From the NCBI GenBank assembly GCA_030141605.1, contig JAQGDQ010002393.1:64001-128000 (forward strand): a stretch of DNA of 64,000 bases. The letters are read 5' to 3'. The stretch comes from Tubiluchus corallicola. Its lineage: Eukaryota; Priapulida; Priapulimorpha; Priapulimorphida; Tubiluchidae. Shown here piece by piece: positions 1-10,303 of this stretch (position 1 is the first letter of the stretch; the number at the start of each line of letters is the position of its first letter). The notes below the pieces were generated by a model. It made no database searches. It was not told the origin of the DNA and worked only from the letters and a program-made list of their open reading frames with translations. The translations under genes were made by a program, and so were the position numbers.

Positions 1-2922
1 TTAAGTTTTTCACAAGAGCGAGCTATTATAGGTACGGTTTTAGACGAGGGTGGAGAGCCCATTATAGGGGCTTATGTCGTTATAAAAGGAACTTCATCAG
101 GAACTACTACTGGTGTAGATGGTTCTTATTCAATACCAGTGTCCTCGAACGATGTAGTTTTAGTATTTTCTTTCATAGGTATGGAGACTAAGGAAGAAGA
201 AGTGGGAACGAGAAGAACTATTGATGTTCAATTGCAATCCTCCAATGTTAGTTTAGACCAAGTATTGGTTATTGGTTATGGTTCTCAAACAAAAGAGGAT
301 GTTACTGGCTCTGTTGTTGGTGTATCAGAAAAGGACTTTAACAAAGGAGCTATTGTTTCTGCTGATGAACTGTTAGCTGGAAAAGTTGCCGGAGTTCAAG
401 TAACTGGGGCAGGAGGGCAACCAGGTAGTGATGTTCAAATAAGAATAAGGGGAGGCTCTTCTCTATCTGCTTCCAACGACCCTCTGATAGTATTGGATGG
501 AGTTCCCTTAGACAACAAAGACGTTAGTGGAATGGCCAATCCATTAAGTTCTATAAACCCTAACGATATTGAATCCTTTACGGTGCTAAAAGATGCTTCG
601 GCTACTGCTATTTATGGTTCTCGTGCTTCTAATGGGGTAATTATAATAACAACAAAAAAAGGAAAAGAAGGAGTTCCTTTAAAAATAAATTATAGTAGTT
701 ATGGGGCTATGTATACTCCGGGCAGAAGGTTAGAGGTTTTAAATGGGGATGAGCTTAGGAATCTTGTAGCAAACAGGTTTGGAGAAGAAAGTGATGCTTA
801 CTCGTTACTTGGTGATGCCAATACTGACTGGCAAGACGAGATATACAGAACATCTTTTGGAATGGACCACAACCTTAGTTTCACAGGCTCATACAAAAAT
901 CTTCCTTATAGGGCTTCCATAGGCTACTCAGATATGGATGGTACCTTAGAAACATTAGAGTTTAAGCGTACTACTGGTTCAGTGTCTCTAATGCCAAGTT
1001 TTTTAAAAGATCATTTAACGTTTAACGTCAATGCTAGGGGTATTTATGTAGAAAATAGGTTTGCAGACCAAGCTGCTGTAGGCGAAGCCCTTCGTATGGA
1101 CCCTACCCAACCTGTGAGAGTTGACGACGACCGATTTGGAGATTATTATACTTGGATGAATAGTAATGGCCTTACCCCCAATGGTCAAGCTACTACCAAC
1201 CCTGTTGCTCGATTAGAGCAAACAGACGACCGTTCTGAAGTTTCTCGGTTTATAGGAAATATAGAGACAGTATATAAGCTACACTTTTTACCAGAATTAA
1301 GTGCACATTTAAACTTGGCATATGATTATTCAAAGTCAAATGGAACAAAGTTTATACCTGCAGACGCTGCATTCTCTTTTGCTGTAGATCCAGAAACTTC
1401 GAGTCCAGACTTTGGAGGGTCCGATAGGAAATACTCTCAGGAGAAAAAAAATCAACTCTTAGAGGCTTATCTATCATATAACAAAGAAATAGATAAACAC
1501 AAAATGGGAGTTACAGGAGGATACTCTTGGCAGCACTTTTGGGTGTATGACGATGCTTATGATACAAATGTTTTAGGTACAAATTTGTATGATAGTGTAG
1601 TTAATAAAACAGAAAACTATTTAGTGTCTTTCTTTGGGCGTGCAAATTATACTTATGCTGATAAATATCTCTTAACAGCTACAGTAAGATACGATGGTAC
1701 CAGCAGATTTCTTAATCATTGGGGCTTGTTCCCTTCTGCAGCCTTTGCTTGGAGGATAAAACAAGAAGATTTCTTAGCAGATGTAGATTTTATAACTAAC
1801 TTAAAACTACGTTTAGGCTATGGTATTACAGGGCAACAAGAGATTAACTCTGGCGACTATCCTGCTATTGCAACATATACTGATGGTAGGGATCAAGTAC
1901 AGTACCCATTTGGCGATCAATATATAACAACTATTAGACCTAATGGCTACGATAAAGACTTGAAATGGGAAGAGACTACTACTTATAACATTGGAATAGA
2001 TTATGGCTTTTTGAAGAATAGAATCTATGGAACGATAGACTATTATAGAAGGGAAACGAAAGACCTAATCAATCAAATAAATGTTCCTGCTGGCACTAAT
2101 CAGACTAATAGAATACTGACAAATGTAGGTAACTTAGAGAACAATGGTATAGAACTTGCTATCAATGGAGTGATTTTTAATAAAAAAGATCTTTTCTGGG
2201 AAATAGGGCTTAATGCTACAATGAATAATAATAAAATAACTAAACTTACAGCGACAGACGACCCAAGCTATGTAGGTGTAGAACACGGAACTGTGCACGT
2301 GGGAAATACTGTTCAAATACATAGTGTAGGATATGCTGTAGGTAGTTTTTATGTATACGAGCAAGTATATGATGAAAATGGCAATCCTATAGAAGGACTT
2401 TTTGTGGATAGAAATGGAGACGGTATTATAAATGAAAAGGATCTTTATCATTATAAAGACCCTGCCCCTGATGCATATTTTGGATTATCATCGAGAGTAC
2501 AATATAAAAATTGGGATGCTTCGTTTACATCACGAGCCAGTATTGGCAATTATCTTTATAACAATGTAGAGTATGGAAGGGGAGCTGAACAAGATACGTA
2601 TAATTCTGCACAGGAATACACTCAAAATATGCTGAAGAGCGGATTAGGCAACGGATTTGAGACTACAAATGTACCAAGCGGCCATAAATCTGATTATTTT
2701 GTGCAAAATGCTTCTTTTTTCAAGTTAGATAATGTGTCAGTAGGTTATACCTTTCAGAAACTTGTAGAAGGTAAATTGAATTTGCGAGTTTATGGAACAA
2801 TGCAAAATGTTTTTGTCATAACTCCATATGAAGGTTTAGATCCAGAAATAAACGGGGGTATTGATAGTGCTGTTTATCCTAGGCCAAGAACATTTATACT
2901 GGGCGTAAATGCTAATTTTTAA
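1..2922 (+). CDS. susC: SusC-like TonB-dependent outer-membrane receptor, 5' partial
   Basis: This is the outer-membrane channel of a SusCD maltodextrin importer, energised by TonB. The frame is open from base 1, so the true start lies outside the window. The first visible residues (LSFSQE) look like the end of a signal peptide, so probably only about 20 residues are missing. There are 973 visible codons. The order is a carboxypeptidase-regulatory-like beta-sandwich (about residues 7-85), a plug domain (about 95-215, with the signatures VIGYGSQ, IRIRGGSS and PLIVLDGVPL), then a 22-strand-type barrel ending in Phe (NANF), as is usual for barrels. Any GTG or ATG inside the visible part would cut into the N-terminal domain. 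susD follows after 20 bases. The starch/maltodextrin substrate is inferred from the downstream GH13, GH31 and GH65 genes. Confidence 0.95.
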   Translation, partial: LSFSQERAIIGTVLDEGGEPIIGAYVVIKGTSSGTTTGVDGSYSIPVSSNDVVLVFSFIGMETKEEEVGTRRTIDVQLQSSNVSLDQVLVIGYGSQTKEDVTGSVVGVSEKDFNKGAIVSADELLAGKVAGVQVTGAGGQPGSDVQIRIRGGSSLSASNDPLIVLDGVPLDNKDVSGMANPLSSINPNDIESFTVLKDASATAIYGSRASNGVIIITTKKGKEGVPLKINYSSYGAMYTPGRRLEVLNGDELRNLVANRFGEESDAYSLLGDANTDWQDEIYRTSFGMDHNLSFTGSYKNLPYRASIGYSDMDGTLETLEFKRTTGSVSLMPSFLKDHLTFNVNARGIYVENRFADQAAVGEALRMDPTQPVRVDDDRFGDYYTWMNSNGLTPNGQATTNPVARLEQTDDRSEVSRFIGNIETVYKLHFLPELSAHLNLAYDYSKSNGTKFIPADAAFSFAVDPETSSPDFGGSDRKYSQEKKNQLLEAYLSYNKEIDKHKMGVTGGYSWQHFWVYDDAYDTNVLGTNLYDSVVNKTENYLVSFFGRANYTYADKYLLTATVRYDGTSRFLNHWGLFPSAAFAWRIKQEDFLADVDFITNLKLRLGYGITGQQEINSGDYPAIATYTDGRDQVQYPFGDQYITTIRPNGYDKDLKWEETTTYNIGIDYGFLKNRIYGTIDYYRRETKDLINQINVPAGTNQTNRILTNVGNLENNGIELAINGVIFNKKDLFWEIGLNATMNNNKITKLTATDDPSYVGVEHGTVHVGNTVQIHSVGYAVGSFYVYEQVYDENGNPIEGLFVDRNGDGIINEKDLYHYKDPAPDAYFGLSSRVQYKNWDASFTSRASIGNYLYNNVEYGRGAEQDTYNSAQEYTQNMLKSGLGNGFETTNVPSGHKSDYFVQNASFFKLDNVSVGYTFQKLVEGKLNLRVYGTMQNVFVITPYEGLDPEINGGIDSAVYPRPRTFILGVNANF

Positions 2923-2942
2923 TTTTTAAAGATATAAATACA

Positions 2943-4520
2943 ATGAAACAAAAAAATATTATATCATTAATCGCAGTTATAGGACTTGTTCTATTGAGTT
3001 CCTGCCTTAAAGATTTAAAAGTTACGCCTATAGATGATAAAGTAAATGTTGAGGAAGATGTATATAATAGTCAAGAAGGTTATTTGGGTGTGTTGGCCAA
3101 GTGCTATGCGGGATTGGCTGTTTCGGGACAACAAGTAGATGGCGACCCAGATATTCACGGGATAGATGAAGGTTTTGGGCAGTATTTGAGAGGGTATTTT
3201 TACCATCAACAGTTTACTACTGATGAAACAGTAGTAGCCTGGAACGACCAAACCATTTTTGATTTTCATTATCAAAAATGGACATCGCAAGATGTTTTCA
3301 TTACAGCACATTTTGCCAGAATTATGAACCAAATAACGTTGTGCAATGAATTTATAAGACAAACTAAGAAAGCTCCAGCAGAATGGACTGAGATTCCTCT
3401 TTACGCAGCAGAGGCAAGGTTTTTAAGGGCGTTAAGTTATTGGCACGCAATGGATCTTTTTGGAAATCCTCCTTTTGTTACAGAAGATGATGAAGTAGGT
3501 AAATTTTTTCCAAGACAAATAGGTAGAGCAGAGCTCTTTAACTATATAGAGACAGAATTGAAAGAGATAGAAGATAAGCTTTCAGAACCTCGGCAAGTAG
3601 ACTATGGAAGAGCAGATAAAGCTGCTGCTTGGATGTTGCTTGCAAAACTCTACTTAAATGCAAAAGTTTATATAGATACAGAAAAATATACAGACGCAAT
3701 CACGTATTTGAACAAGATAATAAATAGTAGTTACTCTCTACACGATAACTATGCACAGCTATTTATGGCAGATAATGATAAAACTGATGCGAAAACAGAA
3801 ATTATATTTCCTATAAGATATGATGGGCTGCGAACACAAACATATGGAGGAACACTTTTCATAATTGCTGCTTCTGTAGGTGGAAGAATGACTCCTTTAG
3901 ATTATGGAGTTAAAGAAGGATGGGCAGGAATAAGAACCACAAAAGCATTGATACATAAATTTACACAAACACCACCTCCAAACGACAAGCTTGATGATGG
4001 ACGGTACTTGTTTTTTTCTGATGGACAAAACTTGGATATACAAAATATAGAAAAATTTACTGACGGATACCCTGTAGTGAAATTTACCAACAAAACTTCT
4101 ACTGGTACCAATGGTTCGTCTATTGATTTTCCTGACACAGATTTCCCTATGTTTCGCTTGGCAGACGCTTATCTTATGTATGCTGAAGCTGTGTTAAGAG
4201 GTGGAACTGGCGGAAGCACAAGCAATGCATTAGGCTATATCAACGAATTGCGGGAAAGAGCCTATGGTGATAATTCAGGTGAGGTAACTGGTCTTACTCT
4301 TGATTTTATCTTGGATGAACGTTCAAGAGAGCTATATTACGAATGTCATAGAAGGACTGATTTAATACGTTTTGGAAAATTCTCTAATACACCTTATACG
4401 TGGCCTTGGAAAGGAGGAACATATGATGGTAGGTCGGTAAGTCAAATATACGACTTATTTCCTATACCTGCAGCTGATATAACAACCAATATTAATTTGC
4501 AACAAAATCCTGGTTATTAA
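2943..4520 (+). CDS. susD: SusD-like starch-binding outer-membrane lipoprotein
   Basis: This surface lipoprotein lids the SusC channel and binds the glycan. The 525 residues begin with a lipoprotein signal peptide with lipobox LLSSC (Cys at about residue 21). The body has the alpha-helical SusD/RagB pattern: an N-terminal part with ARFLRALSYWHAMDLFG (about 152-168) typical of SusD-like TPR helices, and a C-terminal part with FRLADAYLMYAEA and LDERSRELYYECHRRTDLIRFG, the family's most conserved blocks. It ends with the usual FPIPAADITTN..LQQNPGY tail. It lies 20 bases behind susC and 7 bases before the susE-like gene, so the three are surely co-transcribed. Confidence 0.96.
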   Translation: MKQKNIISLIAVIGLVLLSSCLKDLKVTPIDDKVNVEEDVYNSQEGYLGVLAKCYAGLAVSGQQVDGDPDIHGIDEGFGQYLRGYFYHQQFTTDETVVAWNDQTIFDFHYQKWTSQDVFITAHFARIMNQITLCNEFIRQTKKAPAEWTEIPLYAAEARFLRALSYWHAMDLFGNPPFVTEDDEVGKFFPRQIGRAELFNYIETELKEIEDKLSEPRQVDYGRADKAAAWMLLAKLYLNAKVYIDTEKYTDAITYLNKIINSSYSLHDNYAQLFMADNDKTDAKTEIIFPIRYDGLRTQTYGGTLFIIAASVGGRMTPLDYGVKEGWAGIRTTKALIHKFTQTPPPNDKLDDGRYLFFSDGQNLDIQNIEKFTDGYPVVKFTNKTSTGTNGSSIDFPDTDFPMFRLADAYLMYAEAVLRGGTGGSTSNALGYINELRERAYGDNSGEVTGLTLDFILDERSRELYYECHRRTDLIRFGKFSNTPYTWPWKGGTYDGRSVSQIYDLFPIPAADITTNINLQQNPGY

Positions 4521-4527
4521 TATTAAA

Positions 4528-5304
4528 ATGAAATTTCTTATGAAACAAATATATATATTCTTAGCAACGATTTTAATAATGGGTGTCATTCTTTCTTGTG
4601 AAAAGGATAAAACAAAAATAGGAAGTAGCGACACCTATACACCTCCTACTATAACAGGGCCTGAAAGTGGCAAGACCCATATTTTATCAGAAGATGAATC
4701 CTATGAAATAGTTGATACTATATCTTGGAAGGCTGCTGATTATGGGCTTTCTATTGCAACCAAATATTTCATTATTATAGACATAAAGGAGGGCGATTTT
4801 TCTACTATTACTTCAATAGGAGAGACAAGCGAAACAAAATTTGATATGGTAGCCAGGGATTTGAATAATGGGGTTTTTATCGGTTTAGGAGCAACAGAAG
4901 GCGAGGCCACTGAAATTGAATTAAAGGTAATGGCAGTACAGGAGGAAATGGAAAATACAATGTATTCAACCAATTCTATTGCCCTTACGGTAACGCCTTA
5001 CTATGTTCCTAATCCTTTGTGGGGTTTAATTGGTATAAATAATAAATGGGGCGAAGGGGGAGCTGATGATGATATACCTATGAATGAAGTAGAAAAAGAC
5101 CTATGGGTAAAGGAGAATGTTGTAGTCACTGAAAGTGGCGGATTCAAATTCCGTTTAGATGGTAGTTGGGATGAAGAATATTCTTTCGGAGGGTCATATG
5201 GCACATTGATAAAGGGTGGAGGTCCTAATATTCCAATTTATGAGGGGACACATAAAATTACTTTAGACCTTGGAACAGTCCCAGCTACTTATAAGATAGA
5301 GTAG
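4528..5304 (+). CDS. susE: SusE-like outer-membrane lipoprotein, short form
   Basis: This is a probable surface glucan-binding accessory of the SusCD complex. The N-terminus is a lipoprotein signal peptide with lipobox VILSC. A second ATG at 4540 is an equally good start. Residues of about 35-155 resemble the SusE N-terminal beta domain (SWKAADYG...YFIIIDIKEGDF), and residues of about 160-258 form one SusE/SusF-type starch-binding repeat (NPLWGLIGINNKWG...FKFRLDGSWDEEYSFGG). At 258 residues it is clearly shorter than the 387-residue Bacteroides thetaiotaomicron SusE, which has two C-terminal binding domains, so one repeat seems to be missing. The gene ends naturally with no sign of a frameshift. 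The identity rests on position and weak family resemblance. Confidence 0.8.
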   Translation: MKFLMKQIYIFLATILIMGVILSCEKDKTKIGSSDTYTPPTITGPESGKTHILSEDESYEIVDTISWKAADYGLSIATKYFIIIDIKEGDFSTITSIGETSETKFDMVARDLNNGVFIGLGATEGEATEIELKVMAVQEEMENTMYSTNSIALTVTPYYVPNPLWGLIGINNKWGEGGADDDIPMNEVEKDLWVKENVVVTESGGFKFRLDGSWDEEYSFGGSYGTLIKGGGPNIPIYEGTHKITLDLGTVPATYKIE

Positions 5305-5366
5305 AGATACCAGAATAATAAAAAAACAGCCAAAAATCAACATTTTTTTTAATAGCAGCAAAATAA

Positions 5367-5397
5367 TTGCCTGTTTTATTTCACACGAAATAATTTG
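5367..5397 (+). promoter_or_regulatory. possible promoter before the SusA-like gene
   Basis: TTG at 5367-5369 and TAATTTG at 5391-5397 are 21 bases apart and end 6 bases before the ATG at 5403. This approximates the Bacteroidota TTG/TAnnTTTG promoter, but the -7 box lacks one spacer base and the leader would be almost absent. It could give the enzyme genes transcription independent of susCDE. Confidence 0.3.
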
Positions 5398-5402
5398 CAA
5401 AA

Positions 5403-7244
5403 ATGAAAAAATACGCATCCTTGTTATCGTTATTGCTGTTATCAAATTTTATTATGGCGCAGCAATTTAGAGTAGAGCCTCCTTTTTGGTGGGTGGGAAT
5501 GAAAAATACAGAATTGCAATTGTTGGTATATGGTGAAAACATTGCAGAACTTCAGCCAGAGCTCAATTACAAAGGAGTAACAGTAGAGAAAACCACAAGG
5601 GTAAAAAGCCCTAACTATCTTTTTATTGACCTTGCTATTGCTACCAATACCACAGCAGGTAGCTTTGATATAAATTTCAAAAAGGATAATGAAATAGTAA
5701 GAACATACAGCTACGAACTGATGCAAAGAGAGCAAGAAGGGGCAGCCATAGAGGGGTTTAATAATACGGACGCTATTTATCTTATCACGCCCGACCGTTT
5801 TGCTAATGGTAACACAGAGAACGACAATGTGAAAGGTTTGACAGATAAGTTAAACCGAGATGATATAAACGGACGGCACGGGGGAGATATACAAGGTATG
5901 ATAGACCACTTGGATTACATAAAAGATATGGGTTTTACTGCTATATGGTTAAACCCTGTGCTTGAAAACAATCAACCTCAATATTCTTATCACGGCTATG
6001 CTACTACCGATTTTTACAAGGTGGATGCCAGATATGGCACTAACGAGGAATACAAGCAACTTTCTAAAATAGCCAAAGAAAAAGGTATTAAGCTGATAAT
6101 GGATATGATAGCAAACCATTGTGGTTCAAAGCATTGGTGGATGAAAGACCCACCTATGTCCGATTGGTTAAACTTTCAAGAAGACTTTCAACAAACCAAC
6201 CATCAACGCACTGTATTGCAAGATCCTTATGCTTCTAAAATAGACCACAAAATGTTTACTGATGGGTGGTTTGTAAAAACAATGCCCGACCTCAATCAGA
6301 AAAATCCATTTATGGCGAAGTACCTCATACAAAACACTATTTGGTGGATTGAGTATTTGGGCTTATCGGGTATAAGGCAGGATACTTATTCGTATCCTGA
6401 TATGAATTTTATGGCAGATTGGACGTGTGAAATAATGAAAGAATATCCCAATTTCAATGTTGTAGGTGAGGAGTGGTCAGAAAATCCGGCTATTGTATCT
6501 TACTGGCAAAAGGGTAAAGTTAATCCAAATGGTTACACATCTTGCCTTCCCAGTTTGATGGATTTTCCGCTACAAGCAGCATTGAAAAAAAGTTTAGAGG
6601 GAGAGAAAGAAAAGTGGCAACAGGATTGGATTAAACTTTATGAGGCATTAGCTAATGACTTTTTGTATTCAGACCCTTATAATCTGGTAGTCTTTCCTGA
6701 TAATCACGATATGAGCAGGTTCTATGCTCAAGTAGGAGAAGACTTTGATTTATTTAAGTTGGGAATTGTTTACATATTGACTACAAGAGGTATTCCTCAA
6801 ATTTATTACGGAACGGAAATTTTGATGACCAATACAGAGGAAGAACAGCACGGAGATATTCGTAGCGACTTCCCCGGAGGTTGGGAAGGGGATAAGGTAA
6901 ATGCTTTTACAGGAGAAGGCTTAACCGCTAAGCAAAAAGAAGCACAGAAATTTATAAAGAACTTAGTAAATTGGCGAAAACAAGCAAGTGTTATCCATTA
7001 TGGCAAGATGATGCACTTCACCCCTAAGGATGGTGTATATGTATATTTTAGATACAATGATGAGGAAAAAGTAATGGTGGTGTTAAATAAAAGTGAAAAG
7101 ACACGAACATTAGATTTAAAAAGATTTGAAGAAATGTTGGAGGGAGTTTCAACAGCAAAGAACATTGTAACAAACAGATCTATACAATTAAAAGACAAAT
7201 TGAAGATTTCTAGTGGCACTGCGATGGTATTAGAAATAGAGTAA
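5403..7244 (+). CDS. susA: GH13 neopullulanase/cyclomaltodextrinase-type amylase (SusA-like)
   Basis: This predicted periplasmic glycoside hydrolase cuts imported maltodextrins. A Sec signal peptide ends near residue 19 (IMAQ). Residues of about 20-110 form the N-terminal beta domain of cyclomaltodextrinases (FRVEPPFWWVGM start), and the GH13 barrel follows. All four GH13 motifs are present: region I DMIANH (234-239), region II GIRQD with nucleophile Asp327, region III GEEW with acid/base Glu356, and region IV DNHD with Asp436. The 613 residues are close to the 617 of B. thetaiotaomicron SusA. It has no lipobox and no T9SS domain, so it probably stays in the periplasm. It starts 98 bases after the susE-like gene. 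Confidence 0.93.
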   Translation: MKKYASLLSLLLLSNFIMAQQFRVEPPFWWVGMKNTELQLLVYGENIAELQPELNYKGVTVEKTTRVKSPNYLFIDLAIATNTTAGSFDINFKKDNEIVRTYSYELMQREQEGAAIEGFNNTDAIYLITPDRFANGNTENDNVKGLTDKLNRDDINGRHGGDIQGMIDHLDYIKDMGFTAIWLNPVLENNQPQYSYHGYATTDFYKVDARYGTNEEYKQLSKIAKEKGIKLIMDMIANHCGSKHWWMKDPPMSDWLNFQEDFQQTNHQRTVLQDPYASKIDHKMFTDGWFVKTMPDLNQKNPFMAKYLIQNTIWWIEYLGLSGIRQDTYSYPDMNFMADWTCEIMKEYPNFNVVGEEWSENPAIVSYWQKGKVNPNGYTSCLPSLMDFPLQAALKKSLEGEKEKWQQDWIKLYEALANDFLYSDPYNLVVFPDNHDMSRFYAQVGEDFDLFKLGIVYILTTRGIPQIYYGTEILMTNTEEEQHGDIRSDFPGGWEGDKVNAFTGEGLTAKQKEAQKFIKNLVNWRKQASVIHYGKMMHFTPKDGVYVYFRYNDEEKVMVVLNKSEKTRTLDLKRFEEMLEGVSTAKNIVTNRSIQLKDKLKISSGTAMVLEIE

Positions 7245-7431
7245 TGTTATTTCAATAGGTAGAAAATAATATACAATGTTAGTGCTATTCGTATTAGAAC
7301 TTTGCTGTTGCAAAATATATAAGGAATCTTAAAAACGCATGAAATATATATTTTCATAGGTATAAATATATTGCTTATTACCAGCCTCTAATACCATTAC
7401 CATAAGTAGAATAGATATTTTAAGTGAAAAA

Positions 7432-10275
7432 ATGTTCAAAAATTGGATTTTATATCTCTTTAGCTTGTTCTTTAGCTATGTTGTTGTTGCCCAAGTAGTA
7501 ACAACAGATCCAGATTTTCCTGTGGAAGGAGAACCTGTTACTATTACTTTTGATGCTACGCAGGGAAACCAAGGCTTAAAAGATTATACGGGTGATGTAT
7601 ATGCTCATACTGGGGTTATTACAAATGAGAGTAGTTCTGGTTCGGATTGGAAGTATGTAATAGGTGACTGGGGCGAAAACGATAAGCAACCTAAACTTAC
7701 CCGTTTGAATAGTAACCTCTACGAATTAGAGATTAGCCCTTCTATACTTGATTTTTATGGTGTGCCTATTGGTGAAACAATAGGGCAATTGGCTTTTGTA
7801 TTTAGAAGCGATGACGGCAATAAAGAGGGGAAAGATGTAGGTGGTAAAGACATATTTTTAACAGTATATGAAAAAGATATTAGCTTGAAGATAGAAAAGC
7901 CTGTATCTTCCTCAATTTTTGTAGATAATGATGAAGAGATTGAAATAGAGGCTGTTGCTAGCTTTAATGATAGTATAAAATTATACATAGACAACTTGCT
8001 TATATATAAAGTAGAAGGCAATAAGCTATCTTATACTTATACGGTGGGAGGTAATGAAACAGGTACTCATAAAGTGAAAATAATTGCAGAAAACAGTGAA
8101 AATGTAGTAGAAGCAAGTTTTACCTATACGGTAAGAGAAGCTTCCAATGTTGCACCTTTGCCCAAAGGGGTAAGAGATGGGATTAATATTGTGGATACAG
8201 CAACTGTAACCTTGGTGTTGCAGGCTCCGTATAAAAATTCTGTATATGTTATTGGCGATTTTTCTGACTGGGAGATTGAAAGCCAGTATCAAATGAATAG
8301 AAGTATAAATAGTACTGATAATCCAGAATTACGTTATTGGATTACACTGACTGACTTAGATAAAAATAAGGAGTATATGTTTCAATATCTTATAGACGAG
8401 GAATTGAGACTGGCAGACCCTTACAGCGGCAAAATTAGCGACCCTTGGAATGATAAATATATTTCTATGGAAAGTTATCCCAACTTGATTGAATATCCAG
8501 AAGGGAAAACGCAAGGTATTGTTTCTGTTTTTTCTACTGATATAAATGGTTATGAATGGAAGGTAACAAACTTTACACCACCAGACCAAGAAAACTTAGT
8601 TATTTACGAACTATTAATAAGAGATTTTACGAACACTAGCGATGGCAGTGAAGGAAATATCAAAAGTGTTACTGAAAAGTTAGATTATTTAGAAGGGTTA
8701 GGGATTAATGCCATAGAACTTATGCCTATTAATGAGTTTGAAGGCAATAACAGTTGGGGTTATAATCCATCTTTTTATTTTGCATTTGACAAGGTTTATG
8801 GTACTCCCAAAGATTTGAAAGAGTTCGTAGACGAATGTCATAAAAGAGGTATTGCCGTTTTTATAGATTTGGTGCTTAATCATTCCTTTAGTCAGTCCCC
8901 ATTTTTGCAGATGTATTTTTTTGATGAGGAAAAAAAGCCTACAGATGAAAATTTGTGGTACAATGAGGAACATAATTTTAAGAATCCAGATCTTCAATGG
9001 GGGTATAGTTTCAACCACGAAAGCCCTTATATGCAGCAGTTAATAGATAGTATCAATGGGTACTGGCTTAGTGAATATAAGGTGGATGGTTTTAGGTTTG
9101 ATTTTACCAAAGGATTTTCAAATACTATATATGATGAGGATTCTTGGGGAAGCGAATATGACGAAAGCAGAGTTAATAACCTAAAAAGAATGTATGATGA
9201 AATAAAAAAAAGAAATTCTGATGCTGTTGTTATCTTAGAACATCTGGCAGGTAATGAAGAAGAAAAAGAGCTTGCTGATTATGGAATGATGCTTTGGGGG
9301 AATATGAATCACAATTATAATGAGGCCACTATGGGCTATAATCAAAATGATCAAAGTAATTTGTCGTGGGGAGCATATACAAGTAGAAACTGGGAAAACC
9401 CCCATCTTGTAACTTATATGGAAAGCCACGATGAGGAGCGACTTATGTATAAAAACTTGGAATATGGAAACAGTAGTGGTCAATATGATATAAAAGATAT
9501 GGATATTGCTTTAAAGCGTATTGCTTTGGCTGCCAACTTTTTCATTCCTATTCCAGGTCCAAAAATGATTTGGCAGTTTGGAGAATTGGGCTATGATATA
9601 AGTATAGATGATCCCGGTCGTGTGGACAGAAAACCTGTAAAATGGGAGTATTTTGAAGAAAAAAACAGAAGACACTTATATGATGTGTACACATCATTAA
9701 TAAAACTTAAACAAGAGTATGAAGTATTTCGCACCGAAGATTTTTCTATGGATGTAAATGACGAGTTAAAAATCATTCATCTCAATCACGATGAAATGAA
9801 TATATGCATATTAGGAAATTTTGGCGTAGAAATGAAACAAATAAACCCAAACTTTCAAACAACAGGTGTATGGTACGAATATTACAGCAATGATAGTATT
9901 AGTATTACAGACACACAGAACCTTTTGCTTCTTCCAGCAGGGGCATATCAATTATATTCTACAAAAAAATTGCCTCGTTACAATATAGATGATAACATAC
10001 CAGAAAAAGAAGATGAGATAGATGAGGACAGTGAGAGTATTATTACTTATCCCAATCCTATAAATAAAAATAGTCTTCTAAGTATTAGAAACGCAAAAGA
10101 AATTAAAGAAATAGACCTTTTAGATAAAGGAGGAAGGTTAATTAAACAATATTATTCTGAGAATAAAGATGAAATAAAAATAAAAATCCCATCATTACCT
10201 TCTGGGATTTATTTTATACAATTGAGAACGAATGACAATAAAAAAGAGAATAGAAAACTAATAATTGTAAATTAA
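7432..10275 (+). CDS. multidomain GH13 alpha-amylase exported by T9SS
   Basis: This extracellular or cell-surface alpha-amylase has 947 residues. A signal peptide ends near residue 20 (VVAQ). Next come a DUF4961-like beta domain (about 21-145), an Ig-like domain (about 150-237), a CBM48-like module (about 258-345, VYVIGDFSDW) and the GH13 barrel from about 388 (VIYELLIRDF). Motifs are region I DLVLNH (479-484), region II GFRFD with nucleophile Asp557, region III ILEH with Glu603, and region IV ESHD with Asp667. An acidic linker leads to a type A T9SS sorting domain (about 870-947): YPNPI near the start, LPSGIYFIQL, and a final KLIIVN. The sorting domain implies Sec export, then passage through the type IX system. 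It is the likely first enzyme acting on external starch. It lies 187 bases after the SusA-like gene. Confidence 0.93.
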   Translation: MFKNWILYLFSLFFSYVVVAQVVTTDPDFPVEGEPVTITFDATQGNQGLKDYTGDVYAHTGVITNESSSGSDWKYVIGDWGENDKQPKLTRLNSNLYELEISPSILDFYGVPIGETIGQLAFVFRSDDGNKEGKDVGGKDIFLTVYEKDISLKIEKPVSSSIFVDNDEEIEIEAVASFNDSIKLYIDNLLIYKVEGNKLSYTYTVGGNETGTHKVKIIAENSENVVEASFTYTVREASNVAPLPKGVRDGINIVDTATVTLVLQAPYKNSVYVIGDFSDWEIESQYQMNRSINSTDNPELRYWITLTDLDKNKEYMFQYLIDEELRLADPYSGKISDPWNDKYISMESYPNLIEYPEGKTQGIVSVFSTDINGYEWKVTNFTPPDQENLVIYELLIRDFTNTSDGSEGNIKSVTEKLDYLEGLGINAIELMPINEFEGNNSWGYNPSFYFAFDKVYGTPKDLKEFVDECHKRGIAVFIDLVLNHSFSQSPFLQMYFFDEEKKPTDENLWYNEEHNFKNPDLQWGYSFNHESPYMQQLIDSINGYWLSEYKVDGFRFDFTKGFSNTIYDEDSWGSEYDESRVNNLKRMYDEIKKRNSDAVVILEHLAGNEEEKELADYGMMLWGNMNHNYNEATMGYNQNDQSNLSWGAYTSRNWENPHLVTYMESHDEERLMYKNLEYGNSSGQYDIKDMDIALKRIALAANFFIPIPGPKMIWQFGELGYDISIDDPGRVDRKPVKWEYFEEKNRRHLYDVYTSLIKLKQEYEVFRTEDFSMDVNDELKIIHLNHDEMNICILGNFGVEMKQINPNFQTTGVWYEYYSNDSISITDTQNLLLLPAGAYQLYSTKKLPRYNIDDNIPEKEDEIDEDSESIITYPNPINKNSLLSIRNAKEIKEIDLLDKGGRLIKQYYSENKDEIKIKIPSLPSGIYFIQLRTNDNKKENRKLIIVN

Positions 10276-10303
10276 CAAATAGCTAATGGAAATTTACGTG
10301 TAA

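Noticed and set aside
2134-2451. Antisense ORFs longer than 60 codons within susC and many other genes
   Set aside because: They overlap clearly functional genes on the other strand, have hydrophobic or low-complexity translations typical of AT-rich shadows, and lack their own start signals.
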